A DNA stretch of 64,000 nucleotides from Mortierella sp. BCC40632. Its lineage: Eukaryota > Mortierellomycota > Mortierellomycetes > Mortierellales > Mortierellaceae. The number at the start of each line of letters is the position of its first letter. The stretch's first letter is position 1. The stretch is from NCBI GenBank assembly GCA_011634665.1, contig WAEK01000022.1, positions 124,001 through 188,000 on the forward strand. Reading direction: 5' to 3'. Shown piece by piece: positions 12,801 through 24,952 of this stretch. A model generated the notes under the pieces. It ran no database searches. It was not told the origin of the DNA and saw only the letters and a list, made by a program, of their open reading frames with translations. Position numbers and translations under genes: made by a program.

Positions 12801-15800
12801 CGGTCATACATTAAATCTTCAAGCTTCTCGTAGTCTGTTGGCTCAAGAGTCCTCTTATGATTACTTTCAACGACGGCCATGTCCTCTTTTGAAACGAGAT
12901 TACTCTCCACAAAGATGTGTCCCACATCAAGAACAGCAACTAATGCATTGACATCCGTGCAGCTAAAGAGACGTAGAAAGTTATGGCAAATTGAATAATG
13001 ACATTAGTCTTGAGCACTAGAAGCGTAGTCACTGGAAACATGGCGCTAGTGTCGTGCTGATAGGCTCACCTCTCTGGGAAAATCATGACTGGCGCATCCA
13101 TGTCAACCTTCAGATCAAGGCGCTTGTGCTCTTCAAGAGCGTATTCCAGTCCTGCCCTTGTCTGAGCGGCCAATCCCTCCAATGTATCTCCAGCAGCTTC
13201 AAGAAGAGCGTTGATACTATCAGCCTCGCTAGGTGGGGGTTTGAGAAACTCGAGGACAGTCTCAACAGTCTTTGGGTTATAAATGATCTCCAAATGTCTC
13301 ATCTTAACCTCGACAACATTATCGGCGTGAGCATCCAAAGGATTGTGCTCAAAGTCAACAGAGAAAAATGGATTAAAATCAAGTCTAGAGATATTGACAA
13401 TCGTTAGTGACTTTGAAGTAAATGAATTTATGCATAAGCGACCCAGAAGTAGAAACAACCATCAGTCAACTTACTCGACGTTACTCTTATCTTGGCTGCA
13501 TTCTCCTCCATAGATAAGATCACCATCAGAGACATGGGACATTAGGCTCTTCTTTTTCTCCGCTTCTTTAACACGAATGATCTTTGGATAGAGTGTGTTT
13601 TGAGTAGTTCCATCGATACATGTCAAACCTCCTAGCGCAACACTCGCTTTGAAGTTATCGGTTCGTTGCAATAAGTTGGCAATAAACGTATCGAAGACCA
13701 GGCTGAAAATCGTCGTGTTAGTCCCATGAGGATCTTTCTTCAGTGCAAAGGATCCTGTGCGAAGTTTTGCATCAACTGCAAACAAGATTGTATCTTTCGC
13801 CTCCTCAAGGTTGGCTTGCAGAGCTGCCTTCTCATCATAATCGATGACATCATACAACTGCTGCTTTTGCTCGTCCGTAAGTGTCGTTGGATCCTCCTAT
13901 ACATTTGCGTCCACTATTAATTCCTATTCTGGCAACCAGTCACGGACTTGAGAATTTGCAACACCAATCAAAAATTGCTTACCTGTGCTGTTTCTTCGGT
14001 CTTCGTGTTTGATCCATACCACCATGAGCTGATCCATCCTCTGGGTTGCTCGGCAACTTGTTTCTTCTCAATAAGGAGTTTTTCGCGACGGATGACCCCC
14101 TTGGCAATACTCCTGTAGAGTCGGATATCTTCATATGAAAGCTTCCACTCCAACGCCTTTAAGCGCTCCTCATCCTCGACATCGTTCCTGCCAAGTTTTT
14201 GATTTTTGTACAGCTCCACATATGCCTTTCGATCATCCCTACGCTCTTCAAAAAATTCCCAGGTCCATTTGCGATTTCTTTCGTGAATTTGTGAAAGCAC
14301 TGCATTTCCAGCGTAGCGGAACCACGCCAGAGGATCTTTCTTGGGAGTGATTTCTTTTGGAGGACGGTATTTCCGGAACTAGCAACAATTAGGAAAATCG
14401 AGAGAGAAATGCCAGTCGTGGCCGATTAATATCAAGCCTTCAGATTTTTTGTCAAATGAAGTAAGTCCCGAGTATTAAGAGAAACCCACCTCGTGCTGCC
14501 TCATGAATGAATGGAAAAGTCCCATCATCATTAGCACACTATTGTACTGTTCATCATCTACCACAAAGCCCAACTCGTCAAAGTTAAGCGTAACACCAGA
14601 CTTGGGGACATCTCCGCCATAACGCTTATTGAGCTTAATCTTTCCTGTTCCCGACACTGGCTTGAGGATATACTGATGCTCATCAGGTACATGCTCTGCC
14701 TTTGCAATCAGTTCAACAAATGCTTTCAAAGCATCGTCGACTCCTCTTCCGGCTAATGAGCGAGAGTCGGTATTCCAGTACATTGCTAAAGAGTCTAGCG
14801 TCGCAAGCTAAATTCAAGAAACGAGACCACCAATTATGAGTTGCCAAGAAAAAAAAATAGTGAGGTTTTTTTTTCGCTTCACAATAGATGATCTGGAAAG
14901 CCCTAATCCGAAATCAGAAAAAGGTCGACGTAATCACCTTGTGGATAGTGTTGGCTTCATCGTGGATGAAGGTTGGGACCCATTGTCCATCCGTAGAGAC
15001 AGCTGAAAGCTGCGAAAGCGTTAATCCTGCTGAAAAAGGGTGCTATGATGAAAGAGCGGTCAAAAACGACGTAAGTATGTCTCATTTCAGTCTAGCCACA
15101 AATCATGGAAACTTGTAATAAAATTCGGTCATAATTACCGCAGGATCTGAGATTTTATCTTCATATCGGACATGGATGTTGTTGATCGACACCTGCAGGT
15201 TATCCACGACCTTTGTGATGAGCTGGTTCAGGAAGGTTGCATTTTTCTTTTCTTCATCTAGAAAATACCGAGCGAGAAGCAGACAAGTCAACAAAAAAGA
15301 CTCCACATGAACCGTGGGCAGTGATTTGTGAGCAAAAAAAAAAAAAAAAAAAAAAAAAATGGAGTTGTGGGGTTCTTACCATCCATGCCTGCCGCTGGTT
15401 TGGTGCTTAATAGCTCAGCATTGGCAAGGCGCTCTTCCTTGAGTGCTTGCGCTCGGGCTTCTTCTTCTTCGGGGTCATACTATCGGTTCGTAAAAATTCA
15501 AAAATCTCAGACATCTGAACAAACCTGTCCCCCTCCTTCCCCAACAACCCTTTGTCTCTCTCTCAGCCCCATTTCTGTCTGCTGGGTGATTACCTCAGAC
15601 TCTCCCTTGGGGGCACAGAGAAGATACACGTTGTTGATGTAAACTTTGACGGGCTTGTTCTTTAGGTTGGACCATGGGATATTTAGTGTGAGCTCGCCAA
15701 GGTAGCCTGGGAAACGATCCCGTCAGTGGGATGGGGCAATATCCAGGATTTGCACACGGTTAGCCTTACCTCCCTCTTATTGAATGAGGGCAGCAGTATT

Positions 15801-16207
15801 CATTGGCAAAAAGTCTAGACGTGCACGAAAAAACGAGAGAGAAAAGGGCCACGCCAAGAAGTGACTACACGCACCTTCGGTTACATCGACAGGCAGGTTG
15901 AACTTGTCGAGTGCATCTTTCTTGAGTCGGAGGTTGGTCAACTTGACATCACCTAAGAAGGGACGCATAGTATCAGAGCAAAAGATGGTTAGTCGAGAAA
16001 AACATAGCACAACCCAAGTCAACTCCTGAGCGGGCAAAGAGGAGTAGAACAACACTGTGCGCACGCGCAGCAAGGTAGACAAGGGAACAAGCGCTAGCGA
16101 ACACACATACCACTCCAGATGGCAATGTTGAGCTGATTGACATTGAGATTGGTTACATATGGCCCGATGAAGCGATTCAAGAGGCCGGCAACTATTCCTT
16201 CCAACAT
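4588..16207 (-). CDS. VPS13: VPS13 bridge-like lipid-transfer protein
   Basis: Nineteen exons: 16207-16111, 15952-15875, 15706-15594, 15479-15380, 15257-15139, 15042-14938, 14807-14490, 14378-13983, 13896-13475, 13384-13070, 12962-12773, 12682-12266, 12166-9557, 9443-8922, 8808-7928, 7827-7276, 7165-6964, 6815-5748, 5649-4588. All joins use GT-AG and keep one frame, giving 3188 residues (yeast Vps13 is about 3140). The N-terminus has the chorein signature ([18 protein letters not shown]) and continues into the extended chorein region (HVRYED, then the SWEL-like WEF segment). The centre is beta-rich with a Pro-rich linker around exon 13. Exons 14-18 cover the VAB adaptor-binding region ([28 protein letters not shown] repeats). 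The last 354 residues hold the DH-like helical region, with many Gly-Val repeats, and a PH-like end. The family moves phospholipids in bulk at membrane contact sites (vacuole, mitochondria, endosome, prospore membrane). The exon 17 end was set at GTAAGA (6963-6958) because it alone joins in frame to exon 18. Confidence 0.95.
6831..6867. repeat. T13-A24 homopolymer pair in a VPS13 intron
   Basis: Thirteen T immediately followed by twenty-four A, inside the intron between exons 17 and 18 of VPS13. It can fold into a perfect T:A hairpin on either strand and is a likely slippage site. Confidence 0.85.
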
Positions 16208-16745
16208 GATGGCAAACTGGGGTATGCAACGGGTCTGAGAATGGGTCGGGCAGAAGCCCTAGAATGAGTGGATGGCGATGAAATTGGATCAGACCTCGGA
16301 CAGGAGGTGTCAGTGGTCGCGAGTATACTAGTCCTCTCCGTGCGAGTGATTGTGAGCAGATGCCGGAAAGAGAGTGTGGGTGTGAAGAGACAATGAGCGA
16401 CACGACAAAAAGCAATGGAGTGACAGAAGGAAACGCGGAATGGGAAGGAGAGAGGACAAGACACAACTCAGTGAACTGTCACACCTCAAGAGTCCACAGG
16501 GTCCCTGACCAAATGTTCTCGTTTTTTTTTTTTTTTTTTTCCCTTTTTATTATTTGGGCACAGAACTAGACTAGAGAGGATGGCTAGCTGTCGTGGGCAG
16601 AGCGTAGAAGAGTCAGCAGGTCCAAGAGTTGGCCTGGTTGGGGACCATCGGATGTGAGGTGCATGCACTCGACTAGGACTCACGTTGTCCTCTGAAGCCT
16701 GTCCCCTTCCCCCTCTCTCCCCATTGCGTTATTGCGGCAGACTCT

Positions 16746-17951
16746 TTACTTCTTGCCCTTCTTCTTTGAGGGCTCCTCATCGTCTTCATCCTCGTCGTCT
16801 TCATCGTCTTCATCGTCCTCCTCTTCGCCTATCACAAACAATATCAATGGTTAGCTTCTTTTATATCGACAACCACACTATGAAAAAAAAAAAAAAGGCG
16901 GTCATCTATGACATACCTTCCAGATCAACAGACTCGTCGTCGTCGTCAAACTCAATTTCTTCCTCGCCGGCATAGACGCTATAGTTGAACCCAAGAGCAA
17001 TTGGACTTGTCAGTCATTCTTGTGGCCCAATAGCTCCGGTTTACACTTTGGTGAAACAAAAAACAAGAGGTTTGCTTACCTGAAGGCATCAAAGAAGACC
17101 TCGTTGGCAAAGTACTGACCAACGGAAACATCTCCCTCATCGCTGAACCAAGAGAAGAACGACTCTTCTGGGTCCTCGTCCTTTTTACGCTTGTTGGCAG
17201 TGAGATCCTTGCCCTCCTTCCAGCTGATCTTAAAGGCCTCGGCTTCCTGCTCACCGTTCTTGTAGACGATCTTCTTGATCAACTCCTTGTTAGTAAAGTG
17301 CTCGTTATCGCTGAATGTCTATTGAGTGGTCGTAAGTCAGTATTTCGTGAAGAACAAGTGAGTGGAGAGGACATTGAAAGCTGCATCCCATCGGAGAAAT
17401 CTGAACGAAAAATAGCTCTAAGCCAAGACGGACATACAAAGACAATCTCATAATTGCGAGGGTCCTTTGGATCGTGCTTCACCCAGAGATCGGTCAAATA
17501 CTCCAACACCTGGATAACATAATCACAACAAAGAAATACTGTTAGAAATGCCTCCTTCGTGCGAACAGAGCCAGACCACTGAACAACAAAGCGGCGATAA
17601 ATAACGCAGAAAGCTCTCGTACAGGGACATCGGCGGGAGAGATGAGGTCGTTAATCGCGTGGCTATTTTGCAAGACAGTAGACCAGAACTTGGGGATCTT
17701 TGCAATGATTTCGCGTCTCTTCTCCAGAATTGGGAGCATCAGCTCATTGCGCTTCTTGGCTAAATTGCATCAAGATAATTAGAGCAATGTGTCAGACAGA
17801 GAAAAGCTGATCAGAATAGGCTAACAGGACAGAGACATGGAGGATGAGCAGGAGCCATACTGAGTTCGAGGTCGACCTTTTCGGTCTCATCACTGAGGGC
17901 CTTAATGTCGTCTTGGACGCTCTCGAAGGCTTTGTGGTCAATCTCGGCCAT
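16746..17951 (-). CDS. SET/TAF-I-type nucleosome assembly (NAP family) protein
   Basis: Six exons: 17951-17861, 17759-17623, 17509-17438, 17318-17080, 16978-16917, 16828-16746, giving 227 residues. The protein follows the SET/Vps75 plan: an N-terminal dimerisation helix (KVDLELTKKRNELMLPILEK), the IAKIPKFWSTV motif at the start of the earmuff domain, the EESFFSWFSDEGD motif, and a very acidic Asp/Glu tail (exon 6) ending in a short basic SKKKGKK. Family members are histone chaperones in chromatin assembly, and animal SET also inhibits PP2A. The extra basic end may act as a nuclear signal (inference). The start at 17951 is the first ATG of the helix exon. The gene is divergent from the M16 peptidase across 336 bp and lies head-to-tail with VPS13, 538 bp upstream of the VPS13 ATG. 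Vps75 is an alternative name, but the sequence looks closer to SET. Confidence 0.9.
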
Positions 17952-18210
17952 GGTGCTGGGAGTGGGATGGAGATGCTGTGGGATGGGGAAGCAGTGGGGA
18001 TGGACAACGACGAGGAAGGGAAGGAGAGAGGGGGTGAGTAGGAGAAGAAAAAAAAAGAAAAAAAAAACTTTTCGTTGTTTGAAGGTTCGGTGACGGTGAC
18101 CACATCAGACACACTGGGCGTCTCAGCTGCCCTCCTCCCCTCCCCGACGCGCGTCTGTTCGCGCCCAGAATTGGCGCAGGCGCGGTTTCCCACGAGCACA
18201 CACTCCCTGA

Positions 18211-18217
18211 TATAAAG
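18211..18217 (+). promoter_or_regulatory. TATA box of the M16 peptidase gene
   Basis: TATAAAG sits 71 bp upstream of the ATG at 18288, inside the 336-bp divergent promoter shared with the SET gene. Confidence 0.5.
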
Positions 18218-18287
18218 AGCCGCCTCCAATTGTAGTTGTCGGCGTCATCTGATTGAAAAACAGCCTCACACCATCCAACCATCTGCC

Positions 18288-21200
18288 ATGTCTGCTGCAA
18301 ACTCCTCCAATTTCCGCAAAGTGCAGCAGGTCACTACCTCGATCGGTTACAAGATCACAAAGTTTAGATCTGAAAAGACTGGCCTTAGTGTCGTCCATGT
18401 CGAGAATGAAGGCCCAATCGTCAATGGCTACTTTACACTCGCCACTGAATGTAACGACCGCCCTCAATCTCCGAATCAGAACAGGCCCCATTCAACCGCA
18501 CAGACGCTGATACGAATCCCTTGTCAACTTCCCATGTCTTTAACCGTTTCTAGCATTTGACGACGATGGATGCCCCCATACGCTTGAGCAGTAGGTTCAT
18601 GAGCAACGAAAGAGAGCACCAGAACGCCGCAGCCAATAGATTGAAGCACTTTACTCACACGGTCGCCCACACCCACCCTTTCACTCTCGCTACTCCTAAT
18701 AGTCTAGTGTTCCTTGGAAGTGAGCTCTATCCTTACAAGGTGAGAAATGCTTCAACCTATCGAGTTGTTGTTCGTCTACCACTATTTTGCACTGAATTAA
18801 CATTTGTCATTCTTTCCTTTTGCTTTATTGGGGCGCGATGCGGCAATAGGGTGTTTTGGATGGTCTTGCCAACCGTGCTCTTGCGAATGGAACCAATGCA
18901 TGGACCGACGTTGATCATACAGCCTATAGTACGAGAACAGTAGATGTTATGCATGTCTTCTTTTGCACCTCCTGTGAAAACACACGCTAACCTCTAACCT
19001 GGACTTTACACCGATAGCCATTGCGACTGCTGGCAGCGAGGGTTTCTTGAACATCATGCCAAGTACGAGTTAACTTAAAATGCCAAAGACAGTACCCAAT
19101 GCTAGAGTACCAGCATCCATCTAACCTAATCCCACTTCCAACCCGTCGACATTAGTTTACATCGATCATATCTTATATCCGACAATGACCGAGGCTGCCT
19201 ACTACACTGAAGTGCACAATATTAACGGCGAAGGTGAAGACGCTGGAGTCGTCTACAGCGAGATGCAGGTATCTTTATAGCTTCTGAATAGCCCACTATT
19301 GACCTCTAAATTGCACACATCAAGTTCATGCAACTATATTGGAACCAACACGTCTCTATAATCCATTAACAGGGCCGCGAAAAAACGGCGTCGTCTATCA
19401 TGGATCTACGGTAAGGGATATCTTAGACTCATTTGAACGCGTCATGACCATGATGACTTCCACAGCTCACTTAAACCCTGGCTTTCTGTTATTGTCAATA
19501 GCCGCCAACGCATTATGTATCCTGTCAACTCGGGATATCGCTATGAAACCGGTGGTTTGATGGAAAACCTTCGCTCACTCGAAGCAGAAAAAAGTATGAG
19601 ATGGGCTTTAGTTGATATCGTCGCTTTGCCTGGGTACGTTTTTTTACTGACTGAAACTTGCACTTTGACCTTTCATTGATCCAACCAACTTTCTAGTCCG
19701 TCAAGTAAGGATATGGTCCGCAGATCTGCAATTGATCGTTGAGATGTATCATTAGGCTCTTAATAGTACTTATATCCTCTTTTATGGCTTTATCATAGTA
19801 TCACCGCGACTACTATCGCCCCGATAATCTTTGTCTTATTGTCTCTGGACAAGTGGATCACGGAAAGCTGTTGGAGGCCCTTGCTCCTGTCGAGGAACGA
19901 ATCCTTTCCAAAGGACCACTCCCTCCAATGAAGAGGTAATCCGCTGCCAATGCGCCCTTTTAGTGTGGTCCTTTGCAAAGATCATCTTTACTGACCAGCT
20001 TGCGTTTCATCTAGACCATGGGTTGATTCACCTCAAGCTCCACTAATGGCTGAAACTACCAGCACGACCGTTACTTTCCCCTCAGAGGATGAGGATATGG
20101 GCGAGGTCGCGATCAATTGGTTTGGCCCTCTTGTCACGGTAATCTCCCGATCATTAGAAACTCTAGACCATTCAAGCACATTTCAATGACTGGTATGCTA
20201 ATATATTGTTTTGAAATAGGATTTCCTCGCTTATACTGCTCTGGATGTCCTCGAGATTTATCTCACTGATTCGGCTGTTGCAATTTTGAGAAAAGAGATG
20301 GTTGAGATTGAGGATCCCTACTGCACCTGTAAGTCCCTAAGTTTATTTCTTAGCAATCTTTCGTTGGAACATGTGGATGAAAACTTATTTAATTTGTAAT
20401 CCGTTCTGTCAGCACTGGAATTCTACACTTCTCAGCGCATTCGAACCGAGATTCGTTTGTCACTTGATAGTGTCCCTACCGAGAAGCTTGACGAGGTCGA
20501 GCCAAAGTTCCTGTCTATCCTTGAGAAGGTCGCAAAGGAAGGCTTTGATATGGATCGTATGGCATCGGTTATCAAACGTGAGAAGCTTAAGCTCTTGGAC
20601 CGCCTTGAAACGGACCACATGACCCTGGCGTGGCCATGCCTCATCCACTTCCTTTACGGCAAGAAGGATGACAGTGACTTGGGCCAATTTACGAATGAAC
20701 TGGCCAACTTGGACAAGGTTGCCGAGTTTGACAGCGACACATGGGTTAAGTATCTTCGCGAGTAAGTAAACCAACCCCAGAGAAATCTCACTAGAATCGA
20801 AAAGAGCTCTTCTAACCAACTTTACCCAATTGCTACTAGATACTTTTTGGATTCAAAGCGGGCCACTATCATTGCAAAGCCCTCCGCTGAACATGCCGCT
20901 AAGCAAACTGAAGATGAGGCTAAACGTGTTGAAGCGCAGCGGCAGCGCCTTGGAGAGGAGAAGCTTAAAGAACTGGAGAAAGAACTTGAAAAGCACAGGG
21001 CCCAAAACGATATCCCTGTGCCGGTAGAGATCTTTGGTACGTTCCATGACCCCAAATATTGACTTTGCAGAAATTCCATGACCGTCCTCGCTAACAAAGC
21101 CTCTGTAATACTTGTTTTAATTTAGACAACTTCCCCATCCCGGATGCCAAGGGCATTGAAATGATCAAGGTTGTCACTGGTCGCAGCCAAAAGGGTGACA

Positions 21201-23061
21201 AATTGTAAGTTCTTTGCCCGCCACTTAAACACCTTCTGCCTGACTTCGCCTATTAACTCTGACTCATGATGCTCCCCTTTCTTAAATAGGGACAATGAAG
21301 TCCAAAAGCACCTTGACAACGACCCTGCCCATGTTCCTTACTTTATCGAGTTTGACCGTAAGTGCCAACACCAAACGCTTTCTTTATTATAATTGTGGAG
21401 TAGCCTCTATTTAACTAGAACATACGCCAAATCTCGACCATCCTGTAATTTTGCTGAATAGATATCAAATCGGAATTCGTTGAGCTCACCCTCTACTTTA
21501 CCTCAACGGATCTTCCTGCCAAGCTTCGTCCATACCTGGATATTTATTTCGAGTCGTTCTTCACACTGCCACTCGTGGACCCTGCCACTGGAAAGGAGAC
21601 TCATTTTGAGGATGTAGTCAAAATGTTGGACTTGGACACAGTCAGCCGTGGTTGTGGAGTTGGGGTCAGCAGTATGTTCCGTCAATTGACTCTGGTTGTC
21701 TTGAAGGCCGAGCGTTCGAAATATGAAGAGGGAATTGCATGGCTTCAAAAGATGACCTGGAACACTCGCTTTGATGTTGACCGTCTCAAGGTTATCACGA
21801 CCAAACTTCTGAATGATATTCCTCAGGAGAAACGTGATGGATCAAGGGTAAGCTATTATTGACAGTGAAAGGATGTTGGTAACATAAAATGATGAATTTT
21901 GATGTTTGCTGACAAGCTTTTTGCCTTCTGTACCCTCGACTTTACAAAAAAAAAAAAAAAAAAAAAAAAAAAATAGATGTCTAAATCCTGCATGAACTTC
22001 CTTACTTTTGACCATGACGAGTCTAACACTGCGGCATTGGGTATTCTTAAGCAAGCCAAGTTCTTGCCCTCTGTTCTCAAGCAATTGGAGCAGGAGCCTG
22101 AGACTGTTGTCAAGGCCCTAACTGAGCTCCGCGAGATCTGTACGTCCACCTTGTTCTATCCTCTCTATCCTGATTTCTTTACCCTGAAACAACTCTGACT
22201 CCATTTATTTTATTTTATTAATTTACTCCTTCCAAATTATCGTCTCCAACAGTGACTCGACCTGCCAATATTCATATTCAGGTGCAAGGAAACATCTTGA
22301 AGCAAAACAAGCCCAAAACAGCCTGGATTGAACGCTTCGGTGGCTCTGAGAAAGAACCAGGTACATTGGCACCTATTCCCTATTCGAGCCAAGTCTGGAG
22401 CAAGACCGGAAAAGCACCTGGAAAAGCCGGCTATGTTGTGAACATGCCCTCTATCGAGAGCTCATTCGCTGTGCATCTCACGCATGGTCCAAAGGATTTC
22501 CTAGACCCCGATTATGCGCCCTTGTTGGTTCTTACGGAATGCTTGGACACACTTGAGGGCCCATTCTGGAAGCAGCTTCGAGGTAGTGGAGCCGTCTATG
22601 GTGCCAACTTGCGTGTAGATATCGAGTCTGGATTCCTTTCCTTCACGATCTACCGCTCTCCAGATGCCCTGAGAGCGTTCAACCTTGCAACCAAGATTGT
22701 GGAGGATTATGCCTCTGGAAAGAGTGTCTTCACAAAACAGGAACTAGAGGGTGCTAAAGCGAGCATCGTCTACCGAATCGTCCGCAAGGAAGAAACGATC
22801 TCGGGTGCCGCAACTGAAGCCTTTGTGAACCAGGTCCTCAAGAAGGTCTCCTCCAACTACAATAAGGAGTTCCTGGCGCGTGTTCAAGAGGTGACTCCTG
22901 AGCAGCTGCGACACGTCATGGATAAGTACCTTGTCAAGGTTTTCAAGCCCGATACTTCGATTGCTGTGGTCACCAGTGCCACGACCAAGGTCAAGGACAT
23001 CTCGGAGGGCTTCAAGAAGATTGGATTCCAGTTGGAGACAAAGAACATTGACGATATCTAA
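18288..23061 (+). CDS. M16C-type zinc metallopeptidase (yeast YOL098C/Sdd3-like)
   Basis: Nineteen exons, 1010 residues: 18288-18450, 18554-18590, 18703-18739, 18850-18928, 19018-19062, 19156-19268, 19373-19410, 19502-19593, 19697-19704, 19799-19935, 20015-20138, 20220-20328, 20413-20761, 20840-21036, 21126-21204, 21290-21357, 21462-21847, 21977-22139, 22253-23061. The inverted zinc site HTLEH is at residues 63-67, and VVYSEMQ (Glu 156) supplies the probable third ligand, as in presequence proteases. Order and spacing match the YOL098C / C. elegans C05D11.1 subfamily rather than mitochondrial Cym1. No presequence is evident, so cytosol is likely (inference). Residues around 470-505 form a charged coiled coil (Glu/Lys/Gln-rich). 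The first half is cut into very small exons while the last 270 residues are one exon. Exon 9 has only 8 nt. An AATAAA follows at 23149. Substrates of this subfamily are poorly known. Confidence 0.92.
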
Positions 23062-23148
23062 AATCTCTGGGAAAACTCTTAGAGTGTAAAGTAGATTGGT
23101 TGATCTGTTTTAGGTATAAAAAGAGCCAGCCTCGTGAACGGCCATCGA

Positions 23149-23154
23149 AATAAA
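23149..23154 (+). terminator. Polyadenylation signal of the M16 peptidase gene
   Basis: AATAAA 88 nt after the stop codon ending at 23061. Confidence 0.6.
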
Positions 23155-23659
23155 GAAATTACGTCTGCCTTAGACGCGACTCTTCTCTCTTTCTCTCTCT
23201 CAGTAGGGTAGTATGAAATACTATTTGCAAGTACGGAGAAATGCCCAAAGGACTGCCTCTTACTCCCATACTTCGCCTTGTGAAATCCTGAAGAGAGAGT
23301 GAGGAGAGGAGAGAACGAGGCTAGGTCTCTGCTAGCACTATCTTGGCCCCGCTGGAAACGTTTTGAGAGTGATATATGTGAGATAGTCCATGAGACTACG
23401 ATAATCCATCTCCCAATATTTCAATTAGGGCAATGTAATGAAGCTACCGGTAACTTTTCCTGCTAGATAGATATCCTTGAGCCGCATGATCTTTGTGAAT
23501 GATCTCATGAATCATAAGCAGAGTACTGATTCGGCTACATGCAATCCGAGCAATGCCGACCTTTCTTGCTGGGTATCTTCGCGCACCAACGATATCACCA
23601 CCAAAGACGAAAAAAAAAAAAAAAAAAAAAAAGCAGCAGCAGCAGCAGCAGCAGCTAAT

Positions 23660-24030
23660 CCACGGAAAGAAGTCAACTCACTCTTCACTTTCTGTCCCAC
23701 TAAGTGGAATGACTGCCTCAATCCTATCGTTGTTGGGGATACCAGGGATGGTATTGGGTGACTGAGGATACCAAGAATAGATCTTATTCGCGATTCATCC
23801 ACAAGTTTGAGTGCTCACACTGTAAAGAAAGGCGAAAAAAAATGAGTGTAGGCAAAGGAAAGAAAGGAGGGGTAGCTCTTTGTTGCCACGGCAAGATGGG
23901 TGAGGCTCATCGCTTCAGCCTAATAAGCTAGGTTCGCGATCGGAATAGCATAGATCGCCTTCTCTTTATCCTCACAATATTAACAAGACCTCAGCTAGTG
24001 GTCAAACAAGCAAGCCCTGTTCTTGATCGA
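23660..24030. repeat. Diverged dispersed repeat, copy C (partial)
   Basis: Matches 1120-1420 of copy A, best in 23716-23805 against 1180-1282, including the shared TTGTTGGGGAT and GATTCATCCACAAG-like words. It also matches the end of copy B (23965-24022 with 4227-4315). Same orientation as A and B, about 20 kb away, so the sequence is dispersed and not only a local duplication. Confidence 0.65.
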
Positions 24031-24248
24031 CTGCATATACGTTTCGCTCCTCGTTCCATTTTTTCTGCCTTTCCATTCTTTGTCTCTAGCTGCATCTACC
24101 TCTTGGAATCTGAAGAGAGTCTTGAACAACTACAGCAGTTCTAGAGAGGCTCGTCTTAACCACCAACTCATCGAACTGGCACAATGAGATTTATCGTTTA
24201 AGCGGATCTCCGCCGTGTTCAGCGTTCAGTAACGACAATCGGACGCAA

Positions 24249-24285
<37 letters not shown>

Positions 24286-24952
24286 CAAGATGGACAGAAA
24301 TAGAAGTCCAGTGGTTTTCTATAGTTGATGGGATGATTTTCTGAAGAATATCGAGTAGTTCTTGGAATAAAACAAATCCCACCAAAAGGTGGAGAAAGTA
24401 GCGTGGCGTGGCTCATGAATTTGGGATTCAAACGAACCCTCAGGATCAAGTCCTGATACACTATAATTGTTCTTTGATGACCCGGGAACAATGCTTTAAG
24501 CAGATAGATTAAAAAGGAAGTCCACCATGTGCACGAGTCAGTGCCACTCTCTCGACATTGGAGACGTCTGAGTAGGTGAAAGGGAGGAAGATCTCTCTCA
24601 TTCACCTAGGACTATTGGCTTGAATGATATCCTCTTCCTCTCGTTGGTCGAGAGCTCAGGTCGAAGACGAGTAAAAACCATTGGCCAGCTGAACAAGTCC
24701 CTTCGTCCCTTAATCTCTCATCCCCTTATGATCACCTTTCCTGACAATTCAAGATCACCAACCCCAACTCTATTGACCTCCGTTATCCGCTTGAGGCCAT
24801 TGCCCTGAACAACACCTGGCACTCCATCGTCCTTTCGATCCATGACTAGAGATACATTGACCAAGAATACTTGGTACAAGATATGGGATTTAAAATTCAA
24901 ATTCAATTTTTTAAAGGAAGGGGTAATTATGAAGATGGGCACAAAAAGAGGA

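Larger units (their letters stand above)
23062..24952. other. Gene-free spacer with repeat copy C and microsatellites
   Basis: Contains the 3' end of the M16 peptidase gene, an A22 tract followed by a (GCA)n run at about 23610-23656, the third copy of the left-end repeat, and a (CT)n tract near 24250-24282. Predicted open frames here are short and compositionally biased. No gene is supported. Confidence 0.6.
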
